The position numbers and the translations under genes are program-made. A model generated the notes under the pieces. That model was not told the origin of the DNA. It did no database searches and worked only from the letters and a program-made list of their open reading frames with translations. 64,000 nucleotides of DNA from Ambrosia x helenae (Eukaryota > Streptophyta > Magnoliopsida > Asterales > Asteraceae): the NCBI GenBank assembly GCA_030844895.1, contig CM061228.1, positions 34,534,626-34,598,625 of the forward strand. Direction: 5' to 3'. This document shows, piece after piece, positions 1 through 9,371 of the stretch. Position 1 is the stretch's first letter. Every line of letters starts with the position of its first letter.

Positions 1-821
1 CAAATATATTTTGGTATAAATACTTATTATTATCTTTAAAAATTTGACATGTTTCGATTGTTTTCTCTTAATTCTTTTAACAGCTTTTATTTTACATATA
101 TGAATTGTGTATATATCAGATTTTTATTATATTTGTAAAATAGTATTAAAGTAATAATAGTTGATAATTTGATCTTATTAAACTAGCCCTAAACAAGTCT
201 TAAGTATGTTTGACGCTCCTATAAATGATATTTTTGTACTATGCACCTCGCTTAAAAAACTCTCACTTTTAGGGGCCTTGTACCTAGACTCTGAGCGAGA
301 CTTTTGCGCCTATAGTGTGCCTTGCGGCTTTGTGACCCGTGAAGCGATATTGGTTAAGACGAGTTGATAGTTCTTTGGGTTCTTTTAAATGTAAGCATTA
401 GTCGATAGTTTTTTTTCTATTATTGTATAGTGTTTTTACTATGTGATGAACCTTACTCCACCCGAACTTTCTAACCGACCCGAAAATTTGTATATCCAGT
501 CCGAGGAAATTGGATTATCTAAAAAGAAAACAATGAACCCACCGGAAAAAAATTCCTGGATCCGTCACTGTCGGTTATAACTTTTGAAGTATAGTGTACA
601 AGCAGGGCCAACTTTGGGGTGAGGCTAGGTGGGTGACGGCTCCAGGCCCAATCTCCCTAAGGGCCCGAAGCTTTTTTTTTTATTATAGAATTATATAGAG
701 TAAAGGAGAGGCTAACGTAAAAAGTGAGTAATTGTACAAAGTGTAAGAAACAATATAGAGCGTAGGATTAAATTTGATAATCAGGGACACGATGGTAATG
801 TCTTAGCGTTAGCGTCATTCA
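1..821. other. AT-rich intergenic DNA, no gene seen
   Basis: No open frame with recognisable protein similarity is visible on either strand. A moderately GC-rich patch at about 600-675 (containing gggcccgaag) looks like degraded repeat DNA, but I cannot name the family. Confidence 0.6.
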
Positions 822-988
822 AGTTCCATCCCCATTTTTAAAACGGCCCTAACTTTTTCATACGACATTATTTTTTTTAAAAAAAAATACACCATAAAAA
901 CAAGCTTTTCATCCTCTTTCATTTTCATACCATATTGCTATACTTTAAAAAAAATTGTTGGGTTGATGGTATTTGCGTCTAAATGTAT

Positions 989-1371
989 CATCATCATCAT
1001 CATCATACTCAGTTAATCCCACCTATAGCCAATCTAAGGTAGGGTCTAAGGAGGGTAAGATGTAGACAGCCTTACCTCTACCCCTAAGAATAGAGAGACT
1101 GCTTCCAGTGAGACCCCGGCTCGATGTGGTTTGGTATCAAGCCTTGGACATAAGGCACAAAACACTTAGCAATCGGGACAAACCCGATCGGTGCATGTAC
1201 CCCTTTGTCTTTTGGCTATCCACGCCACCACATGATGCATGATTAACCGTCCGTCGTTTTAACGTTATTTTCACGAAATTAGTGAAATAACGTTAAAACT
1301 AGTGCAATTTTACTTTTGCCCCCCAAGGGCCACACATATATACATTATATGCGCACACCGTAAATGGGGCG
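989..1371 (-). mobile_element. SINE-like retroposon (TS/RTE-type tail) with 16-bp TSD
   Basis: The insert is bounded by perfect 16-bp direct repeats ttgcgtctaaatgtat at 973-988 and 1372-1387, the expected target-site duplication of a LINE/SINE insertion. Read on the minus strand it ends in an (ATG)n tail next to the left duplication, preceded by gtgggattaactgagtatg, a wording typical of plant TS-type SINEs and RTE-derived tails. It interrupts the left arm of the long-TIR element, so it is younger than that element. The 5' part (about 1250-1371) may be a separate small insertion, since it contains a palindrome. Confidence 0.7.
1256..1299. repeat. Short near-perfect palindrome
   Basis: Two 18-19 nt arms (1256-1274 and 1282-1299) built on ttttaacgttatttcac are inverted copies separated by gaaatta. 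It sits inside the SINE-like insertion at its 5' side and could be a tiny hairpin element or part of the retroposon. Confidence 0.6.
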
Positions 1372-1603
1372 TTGCGTCTAAATGTATACACTTGATATTA
1401 TTACTTGCGTTCAAACATGTCTGAATCAGAACAAGTCTAGTAGTAATATTTGTACTTTTAATTTTTTTTTTGCTGGGTTGATAGTACTTGCGTCTAAATG
1501 TAAACACTTGATATTATTACTTGCGTTTTAACATGTCTGAACTAAAACAAGCTAAACACTTGATATTAGCACTTAGAAGATGTCTCAAATGTTAGTTCTG
1601 TAA

Positions 1604-1903
1604 AATGTATCAGAATCCAATCAAAACGTTGCTTCCCATGATAACAGTTTACGTCCATCGAGGAATGGGAATGATTCATCTAAATGTAATTTACGTGGAA
1701 TAGGTTTGCATTTAAACTCTATTGCTTCAAATTTAGTGGATAATGCTGTTAAGCATGAAAATTCAAGCTCTGGTAGACAACTTTTAATTGGACTTCCTCC
1801 TGCTTATCCTTCCATGGGTTCTGGTCAAGAGTTGATGACAACATTGTCTGATTCACCCTCTATCGAGAATGACATCGAGCCTACTGTAAATGTTACCGAA
1901 CCA
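1604..1903 (+). pseudogene. Captured exon fragment resembling TSO1-like CXC-domain protein
   Basis: The frame is open from 1604 (after TAA at 1601-1603) to the start of the right arm. It contains GIGLHLNSIAS followed by VKHE and SGRQL, wording I recall from the region upstream of the CXC repeats in plant TSO1/SOL-type (CPP family) DNA-binding proteins. Those proteins regulate cell division and floral or meristem development in the nucleus. Only about 95 codons remain; there is no CXC domain, no start codon and no splice context. The fragment lies exactly between the arms of the long-TIR element, so it is best read as a transduplicated exon. Family assignment is from memory and needs a database search. 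Confidence 0.5.
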
Positions 1904-2257
1904 ACAATAACAATTAGGCTTGTTCTGGTTCAGACATGTTTAAACGCAAGTAATAATATCAAGTGTTTACATTTAGACGCAAGTACTATCAACCCAGAAG
2001 AAAAAAAAATTAAAAGTACAGATGTTACTACTAGGCTTGTTCTGGTTCAGACATGTTTAAACGCAACTAATAATATCAAGTGTTTACATTTAGACGCAAG
2101 TACTATATATCAACCCAGCAAAAAAAAATTAAAAAGTATAGCAATATGGTATGGAAATGAAAGAGGATGAAAAGCTTGTTTTTATGGTGTAATATTTTTT
2201 AAAAAAATAATGTCGTATGAAAAAGTTATGACCGTTTTAAAAATGAGGGTGGAACTC

Positions 2258-2840
2258 TACAACAGTAATTACGTAATTACTCTACACCAAAATTTATTTA
2301 TTTTTTGTTTTTTTAGATTTCAATACTATAATACATGTTTAACAATATGGTAAAAAAAATTCGAAAAAAAAAATATCCTCCTTTGATTGTCACAGTTCTT
2401 ACTAAAAAAACACTTTGTACAGAATCTTTCCCCTATATATACATTAAGTGTTTACAAATATATTTTTTTTTTCAAAAGAATTTATCAAGTTACTGACTTG
2501 TTCAGATGATCATCACTTTGAATGAAAAATGTTTGGTTGTTTCTGAGCCCAAGTTCGAATTTGTTGAGAGCTGTTATATTCTTCCTTTATTTAATTAGTT
2601 TTTGCTTCTTCTTCTGTTTATTATTTTTTTTCCTGTTTCATTTTCAAGTTTTTTTTTTTAGTTTAAAATTGAAACATTTTATTATTATTATTATTATTAC
2701 TATTTATTATTATTTTGGGCATATTACGACAATATTTTTTATTGGATTTTCTTTTCCGTTTGCTACAGTGTGTGTATCAGTTTTCACCTGGCGTGGTGAG
2801 TATGTGGATCCCACTAGTTCATATACATATATCTATTATA

Positions 2841-2883
<43 letters not shown>

Positions 2884-3899
2884 GCCTGAATTTTTTACTT
2901 GCCCTAGTCCTTTGGATTTTTAATAATTCTCGAAGATGGCCCTGGGTACAAGTACTTTAAACTCAAATATAATTAATTTTTTATGTCTAAATTTAAGTGG
3001 AAAACATATTTTCCAACAAAAAGTTGGTGAGCGGAATTGTGGTTGGCTTTAAGAAGATGATGGACTTTGAATGGAGAGAAGAGTGCATCGGACGAAGATA
3101 TGATGATGGAGTATTGCAATAGCAAAGGCGATGAGCAGTGGTGTGGTCTTCGTCGGAAGAGATAAGGCCGCACTCAATAGTAGTTTCATCACATAGTACA
3201 TTCAACTATATTGTTCTTAAACTTATATTGTTGGATATATCTAATATTGATCTTAAACCATCCCATATTGTAACAAACTATATTCAACTATTCGAGCATA
3301 AATACAACAGTTTAATGTGATAAAAAAACAACTAAAACTAAACAACAATTTTAAGGACATTAACCTGTTTTCGAGTGCGTGATACGGTTTTTAATCATCT
3401 GTTTGTTCCTCCCATTCAAAATTCCAATATCCATGAACCAAGTAAAGCAATAAACCTTGATCGATGAAAACATACGTACCACTAAGTTATATAAGTGAAA
3501 TTCAAATAAAACAAATAAAAAACTATATGAATTACAATAATTAAATATTAAGAAGAAGAAAATAAAAACATATTTGATTGATTGATTACACTGTGTGTAG
3601 AGAACAAACTTTTATTAAAGAAAAAAACAGAGAGTAAGGATTAATGGAACACCAAATGTTACTGCTTTACTTGGTTTATATAATGTTATGTTTGATTTAG
3701 TTAAAAGCAATAATGAGTGGTTTAATTGAAATAATTGAGAGTTAGAAGCAATACTATTAAAAAAATATTTTTAAAAATTAAAAACCTAACATATATTTTT
3801 TTTTAAATTAAAAAATAATTAAAATAATTGAGAGTTAGAAGCAATAATGAGTTGTTTAATTGAAATATTTGCTTAAACCTAACATATATTTTTTTAAAA
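2258..3899. other. AT-rich intergenic DNA
   Basis: Low-complexity T-rich and A-rich DNA with a dinucleotide repeat in the middle. Open frames here are composed of F/L/I/Y/K runs and are not credible proteins. No gene or recognised element is seen. Confidence 0.6.
2846..2881. repeat. (AT)n microsatellite
   Basis: An uninterrupted AT dinucleotide run of about 36 bp, read directly from the sequence. Confidence 0.9.
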
Positions 3900-4006
3900 A
3901 TTAAAAAAAAAAACTATAGCAATGTTATACTCAAATTAAAGAGAATAAAATGCTCTTTTATACGGTGTAATAATATTAAGAAAATATTACCGTCTGAAAA
4001 AGTTAT
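3900..4006 (+). mobile_element. Arm of a second long-TIR element, interrupted by the gypsy element
   Basis: This stretch matches the right arm of the 822-2257 element in order: actatagcaat, then a ggtgtaata segment, then gtctgaaaaagttat. The match stops at the retrotransposon boundary (4006) and resumes after it at 11401. No left arm was recognised, so this copy is partial or strongly diverged. Confidence 0.6.
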
Positions 4007-4605
4007 TGTGACACCCGGCATGTTCGGCTTAAACATAATAGTAACATCTAAGTCTACCTTAGCGAGAAACGTTTATAAACAAACTTAACTGGGTTAGTTG
4101 AGTCGGGTCAGATTAGGATTGTCCAGGGTTCAATGATCTGGAGGATCATTGGGAGTCATTTTGGGGAATACACTAGTACCGGGTTCCGTTGTTGGTGACA
4201 TTACATGAACTAATTAAGTATATGTGTAGATTATGGGCCGTGTGGTGGATTGTATACTTATACTTGCTTAAACGATGTACAAATGATTATACGTGCTTAA
4301 ATATGCTAAGTATAGACTATGGATGCATGCTTATGTGTTAAGATGTGTTAGAATGCGTTAAACACGACAAACTGGAAATCTGGAAAAAGTTAACATGTGT
4401 TAAAAAGTGCTGTTAACATGTGTTAAAAAGTGCTGATGACCTGAAAGTGGAAAGTGGGCGAATGTGGAAATGGAACTTGAGAAAGTGGGCGAATGTAGAA
4501 ACAAAGTGGGCGAATGTGGAAAGATTCCACATTCGACCATTAAAAAGGGGCGAATGTGGAAAAGTTCCACATTCGACCATATAAAAGTGGCGAACCTGGA
4601 CCTGG

Positions 4606-4613
4606 TATAAATA
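4606..4613 (+). promoter_or_regulatory. LTR TATA box (G1 5' LTR)
   Basis: The octamer tataaata lies in a GC-richer context about 600 bp into the LTR. It has an equivalent at the same place in the other LTR copies (9364, 37706, 47614), which supports it as the core promoter of the element. Confidence 0.7.
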
Positions 4614-5855
4614 CCATCCTTAGCCATTTTTCACCATTTCACAAACCCTAAACGCCTCCAAACACTATCTATCAGCTATTATCATTGGGGAAGGAGTTTT
4701 TGAGCTTGTTTTTCATAACCTAACTCTCTAAATCATTACAAGTGAAAAACTAAGGTGTGTTCTTCATTTCAAATCCTTTTTAAACAATTTTAACTTGTTT
4801 TCATCTAAACCCAAGGGTCCAGATCTGATATCAACACGTTTTATGGGTAAAAACCTTCCTAATATCTTTCTAAATAAAACCTATTCATAAACAATGAGTT
4901 TTTATACAATTTAACATGTGTTTATGTGGTATTAAGCATTGTTTGATGATTACTTGCTATGTAGATGACATGACAACAACCTAGGACTGTTATTAATGGA
5001 GAGTTATGATTGAAACATGTTATAATTGATGGTTGATGGTGTTTTGTCGATTAAAGGAATTTTTAGTTAGATTTAGGGCTTGTTTTTTGATGATAATGAT
5101 AGAGTTATGATAGGGGTTTCTTGTTCATGATGATTTAAGTATGATGAGCTGATGATTGATTAAATTTAGAAAGTTTCCTAATTGGGTAATGATTTCATGC
5201 ATGATGATGTGACATCTCCATAATTTACTATTTTAGGAAACTTGTAAAAACGGATAGATTTTGGGGTAAAATCGGTAGGGTTTCGTAGGAATATGTTAAT
5301 GATGCTTGACTGCTGTAACTCATGATGTTTCGTGATGTTTTCGGATGTTTTCGACGCGTTTTTGGGAAAATCTAACAGCAGGGGCGAACCTGGAATACCT
5401 TCGACCAGCCGAACGGTCGAAGGTGGACTCCCAGGGGTCGAACCTGGAAACCAAGGGGCGAATGAACCACAAAAAGGGGCGAAGGAGGAAAAAGGGGGCG
5501 AAGGTGGAAGTTTAAAGCCACCTTCGACCACTCAAAGCCACGTTCGGCCCTACGATAACAAAAATGAGATTTTTGATACGAACTAAGTGTTTTATGCTTG
5601 AAACTTATGTGTTAAACTTATGTGCATGACTAATTGATGTAATGGGTCACCAACGGGATGTCGGGTCGGTCTGGGATGTCCGGTTAATGTTTAAACACAC
5701 TTTTTAACACACGTAGTCAAGATCTGGACAATCGGGGACTAGTTAGCCTTCGGGTTAATAGTCATCACACTTATGTAAACTCATTGATAGGTTGTCATTA
5801 GTTGGGATTATCATACACGTGTTGGAATTCTAGTTACCAGAAGACGCACTCTAAG

Positions 5856-6379
5856 GTGAGTTTCACGGCCCCACTCTTTTACTGGTTTTACGTTTTCGGG
5901 GGAGAAAACATGCTGTGTTCTTTAACATGTGTCAAATGTGTTTTTCCTAAAAGGCGTGACAACTATGTTTTTGGGTACTCACGTATTCACTACGTTTTGG
6001 GAGTGTTCATTTGGGTTCAAGGTATTCATTTATGTTCCGTATTATATGGCCTATGTTGTGGCAGTTCGTTAGCCGTGGTGCGGTAGTTCGTTAGCCTCTA
6101 TGTGGTAGTTCGTTAGCTATGTCATAGTAGTTCGTTGACCATGGGATGGTAGTTCGTTAGCTTTGGTAAAGCAGTTCGTTGACCATGGGATGGTAGTTCG
6201 TTAACTTCGGTGGGCGATAGTTCGTTTGGGAGGTTCGTTATGAAGTTCAAACATTTAACGAATGTTTTCATCGGTCGGTAGTATCATGATGGTCTTTCAA
6301 AAGTTCGTGAAACGTTTTACTTAAAAACCTGTGAACTCACCGGCATTATTTGCTGACGTTTTTAGCATGATTGTCTCAG
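5856..6379 (+). other. Putative intron in the LTR leader (G1 5' LTR)
   Basis: A strong donor (aag|gtgagt) lies at 5853-5861. A T-rich stretch with a possible branch site (gctgacg) precedes an acceptor (tctcag|gt) ending at 6379. The same pair occurs at matching places in LTRs of at least two diverged families here. It lies downstream of the TATA box and upstream of the primer-binding site, so splicing would shorten the leader by 524 nt. Splicing itself is inferred. Confidence 0.45.
6058..6235 (+). repeat. 22-bp minisatellite (agttcgtt) in G1 5' LTR
   Basis: Units of about 22 bp contain the core agttcgttagc or agttcgttgacc, repeated about eight times. The matching array in the 3' LTR has one unit fewer. 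The array lies wholly inside the putative leader intron. Confidence 0.8.
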
Positions 6380-6662
6380 GTCGCTAAGGTAGCAGCTGTC
6401 GATAGGCGCACGGAGTCTCACGGCGTCTAGGATTCATGTGCATCTCATTTAGTATTTTTAGACTTTCGTACTTTTGATTTCATGTTGTAATAAAGTTTTG
6501 CGCTTCCGCAGCGTTGGATCATTTATGAAAAACTTAACGGTTTACTTATGTCAGTTTTTACGTATCATATAGTGTTGTTTATTGTGACCGTTGACTTGGA
6601 TCCTGGTGTGTCACGCGCCTCGCGGTAAAACTCCGCAGTGGTAATTTGAGGGTGTGACAGAT

Positions 6663-6676
6663 TGGTATCAGAGCCA
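6663..6676 (+). other. Primer-binding site (tRNA-iMet type), G1
   Basis: tggtatcagagcca lies 3 nt after the LTR end. It is complementary to the 3' end of plant initiator methionine tRNA, the usual minus-strand primer of plant gypsy and copia elements. Confidence 0.9.
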
Positions 6677-7068
6677 ATGGTTATAGTGAACTAGGACTGC
6701 ATGTAGAGTCTAGTCTATAGCCGAGTATCACACACGTTAGACGGTCACACAAAGTTGCGAGTCGTGTCATTTGGTAAACATACTAGCCCTGTCGGGGTGT
6801 CGGTGTCCTCATCACACAGTATCGCGTTATTTTAGGAATGTGTGTATCGGGTGATTTGAAGTTCTAGCTAGGAGCACGCCTAGAGGACCATGTAGAGCGA
6901 TTTGTTATTTCGGGTGCACACGAAATCATAAATCGAAATGCATGAAAATCTTGGTGGACTTCGTGTTCGGACTAATGGTCATGCTGGAACCATGTTCTAA
7001 ATTCGTTTGGGTCACTTGTAGCTCGATCTGTTGGTGGTTTTGAGTGTCTTGTCTCATGTTGGCAGAAC

Positions 7069-8415
7069 ATGTCTGGTCGCGCTGGTGGACGTGCTGGTGG
7101 ACGCCGTGGTGGCGGCGGGGGTCGCAATGGCGGTGGACGAGGTGGTGGGAACATCACCATGACTCAGGCAGAGTTGGAGCACATGTTACAGCAACAGTTG
7201 AACGTTGCGTTGGCCGCTTTCCAGGCTGCTCAGCAGACCCTGGGAAACACTAATCAGGGACAGTCTGGGTGCACCTACAAGAAGTTTATGGACTGTAAGC
7301 CCCATTTCTTCAATGGGACTGAAGGAGCGGTGGGACTACTTAGGTGGTTGGAGAAGATTGAGTCGGTGTTTGCTATGTGTAACTGTCCCGACGCTGATCG
7401 CGTCAAGTATGCGTCTGCTACACTGGAGGGACATGCGTTGACCTGGTGGAACTCCACCACTGCGAACCTTGGCCTGGGTGAGGCCAATGCTATGCCGTGG
7501 ACCGAGTTTGTTCAGATGTTGAGGGCAGAGTATTGCCCAAGAGACGAGATTATGAAGCTGGAGCATGAGTTTTGGAATCTGAAGATGGTTGGGTCGGAGA
7601 TCGAGGAGTTTACTGCTAGGCACAACGAGTTGGCTGTGATGTGCCCCGGTTTGGCTACACCGGAGTACCGGAGGATTGAGCACTACGTTGTTGGGTTAGT
7701 GCCGGAGGTTGCTGGACTTGTTGCCGCTGCTGATCACACTACTATGTTGGCCACTGTTCGGGCAGCTCACAAGCTGACCAACATGAAGGTTGCTGAGGGC
7801 GTTCTACCTCCAAGGGGTGCTGCTGTGAAAGCCCCTGCGGACAACAAGCGAAAGTGGGATGGTGCTGGGAAGAGTGCAAGTTCGGGTCAACCGCAGCAAC
7901 AGGTAAGGAAGACTGAGGCTTTGGGATCGTCTTCGGGTCAGAGGCAAGACGGGTACACGGGGAAACTGCCGGAGTGCAATCAATGTGGGTTCCATCATTA
8001 TGGCAGCTGTGAGAAGTTTCGTTGCAACCGCTGTAAGCGTGTGGGCCATGTTGCTAAAAACTGTAGAGTCAATCTACAGACAGTTCCAGGCCAAGCGGTT
8101 GTCCCTGCCCCTGTCCCTCAGGGGAACCAAGGGTGTTATAACTGTGGGGAGACTGGGCACTTCAAACGTGATTGTCCTAAGCTGAATCAAGGGACTGCAG
8201 GTGGTGCAGGGAACGAAGGTGGCGGCCGAACTACTCGTGGTCATGTCTACGTCATTGGCGCTAGGGAGAACCAGGAGGATCCTGACATTGTTACTGGTGA
8301 GTATTCTTTTCTTGATTCTCGTTATGCTCGTATTTATTCTCGTTCACATTGTTTGGCGATTCGTATTCATTGTGTGCATTCAGTTTGGTATTTGGTCATC
8401 ATTTTGCATTCATGA
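7069..8415 (+). CDS. Gag polyprotein of Ty3/gypsy element G1
   Basis: The 448-codon frame encodes the structural Gag that forms the cytoplasmic virus-like particle and packages element RNA. The N-terminus is Gly/Arg-rich (residues 1-27, many GR and GG pairs). The retrotransposon Gag core follows at about residues 65-260 (KKFMDCKPHFFNG, then LRWLEKIESVF and LTWWNS). Two CCHC zinc knuckles of the CX2CX4HX4C type lie near residues 318-331 and 358-371. The last 40 residues begin the protease domain (DIVTGEYSFLDSRYARIYS) but lose it before the DSG active site and run into unrelated sequence. The ATG at 7069 was chosen because it begins the Gly/Arg-rich leader shared with G2. There is no intron in this gag, unlike G2. 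Confidence 0.9.
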   Translation: MSGRAGGRAGGRRGGGGGRNGGGRGGGNITMTQAELEHMLQQQLNVALAAFQAAQQTLGNTNQGQSGCTYKKFMDCKPHFFNGTEGAVGLLRWLEKIESVFAMCNCPDADRVKYASATLEGHALTWWNSTTANLGLGEANAMPWTEFVQMLRAEYCPRDEIMKLEHEFWNLKMVGSEIEEFTARHNELAVMCPGLATPEYRRIEHYVVGLVPEVAGLVAAADHTTMLATVRAAHKLTNMKVAEGVLPPRGAAVKAPADNKRKWDGAGKSASSGQPQQQVRKTEALGSSSGQRQDGYTGKLPECNQCGFHHYGSCEKFRCNRCKRVGHVAKNCRVNLQTVPGQAVVPAPVPQGNQGCYNCGETGHFKRDCPKLNQGTAGGAGNEGGGRTTRGHVYVIGARENQEDPDIVTGEYSFLDSRYARIYSRSHCLAIRIHCVHSVWYLVIILHS

Positions 8416-8430
8416 GTCTGATGTGGGTCC

Positions 8431-8491
8431 TTTGGAGATGTTACTTGGACGGTACCGGTGTATCATTTATACCGATCATGGTAGTCTCTAG
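8431..8491 (+). pseudogene. RNase H shred (remnant of deleted pol), G1
   Basis: About 60 nt align base for base with the RNase H region of G2 near 43440-43497 (ggag-g-ttacttg-acggtacc, then taccgatca). The shared protein motif is YTDH. It shows that G1 once had a full pol and lost RT and integrase by internal deletion. Confidence 0.6.
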
Positions 8492-8674
8492 TAGGCCTTC
8501 GATCAGGAGGATTCATTGTTCTGTATTCACTTTGGGAAGGGCGGTTCCCCGGCATAGGGTATCTGTTGATATCATCTTTCGTTCATGGTTCTCGTTTTGT
8601 TTGCGTTCTGGGAGGAGTTACTTGGGTTAGGTCGACACTCATTACTGTCGAAGAGTGAATCTCGGGGCGAGATT

Positions 8675-8785
8675 CCTTTCAACAGGGGGATGATGTGACG
8701 ACCGGGAAAATTTTTCTTTTTATCGCTTCGTTCTCTTTGACTTCGGGAAATTTTCGGGACGAAAATTCTTTCAACGTGGGGATGA
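8675..8785 (+). other. Two polypurine-tract/LTR-start motifs in tandem, G1 3' end
   Basis: The first motif is ctttcaacagggggatga followed by tgtgacgaccggg at 8694. The second is ctttcaacgtggggatga followed by tgtggcacccgg at 8786. Each looks like a plus-strand primer followed by an LTR start, 92 bp apart. In G1 the second was used, because the 5' LTR begins with the second type. Confidence 0.6.
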
Positions 8786-9363
8786 TGTGGCACCCGGCAT
8801 GTTCGGCTTAAACATAATAGTAACATCTAAGTCTACCTTAGCGAGAAACGTTTATAAACAAACTTAACTGGGTTAGTTGAGTCGGGTCAGATTAGGATTG
8901 TCCAGGGTTCAATGATCTGGAGGATCATTGGGAGTCATTTTGGGGAATACACTAGTACCGGGTTCCGTTGTTGGTGACATTACATGAACTAATTAAGTAT
9001 ATGTGTAGATTATGGGTCGTGTGGTGGATTGTATACTTATACTTGCTTAAACGATGTACAAATGATTATACGTGCTTAAATATGCTAAGTATAGACTATG
9101 GATGCATGCTTATGTGTTAAGATGTGTTAGAATGCGTTAAACACGACAAACTGGAAATCTGGAAAAAGTTAACATGTGTTAAAAAGTGCTGTTAACATGT
9201 GTTAAAAAGTGCTGATGACCTGAAAGTGGAAAGTGGGCGAATGTGGAAATGGAACTTGAGAAAGTGGGCGAATGTGGAAAGATTCCACATTCGACCATTA
9301 AAAAGGGGCGAATGTGGAAAAGTTCCACATTCGACCATATAAAAGGGGCGAACCTGGACCTGG

Positions 9364-9371
9364 TATAAATA
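9364..9371 (+). promoter_or_regulatory. LTR TATA box (G1 3' LTR)
   Basis: tataaata at the same relative position as in the 5' LTR. If active it would read out toward 11400 and beyond. Confidence 0.65.

Larger units (their letters stand above)
822..2257. mobile_element. Long-TIR DNA element carrying a captured gene fragment
   Basis: The left arm (from 822) and the right arm (to 2257) are inverted copies of each other. Both begin agttcca and then share a cata-cgacatta stretch, a caagcttttcatcctctttc stretch and a gggttgat...cgtctaaatgta stretch. Inside each arm a roughly 110-bp unit is repeated in tandem (about 950-1470 with an insertion, then 1470-1560; and 1916-2020, then 2020-2130). The middle, 1560-1910, is unrelated to the arms and holds a protein-coding-like fragment. 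No transposase is present, so the element is non-autonomous. Long arms plus a captured exon suggest a Pack-MULE-like or foldback element. I could not find a convincing target-site duplication at the outer ends. Confidence 0.75.
4007..6659 (+). repeat. 5' LTR of G1
   Basis: The LTR runs from tgtgacacccgg to gggtgtgaca (2653 bp). It holds, in order, half of a 12-nt inverted repeat (4054-4065), a cluster of gggcgaatgtgg words and their complements (4434-4600), a TATA box, a second word cluster (5378-5547), a splice-donor-like site, a 22-bp minisatellite, an acceptor-like site and the other half of the inverted repeat (6381-6392). Confidence 0.93.

Noticed and set aside
2522..2923. 133-codon frame rich in F, L, I and Y
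   Set aside because: Low-complexity T-rich DNA ending in an (AT)n run; no credible protein.
5178..5586. Overlapping open frames of 84 and 117 codons, repeated at 9937-10345
   Set aside because: They lie inside both LTRs of G1, are created by the tandem gggcgaa words and have no domain; their duplication reflects LTR identity.
6058..6240. CRISPR-like array
   Set aside because: It is a plant LTR minisatellite: units of 22 bp without distinct spacers, duplicated in the other LTR.
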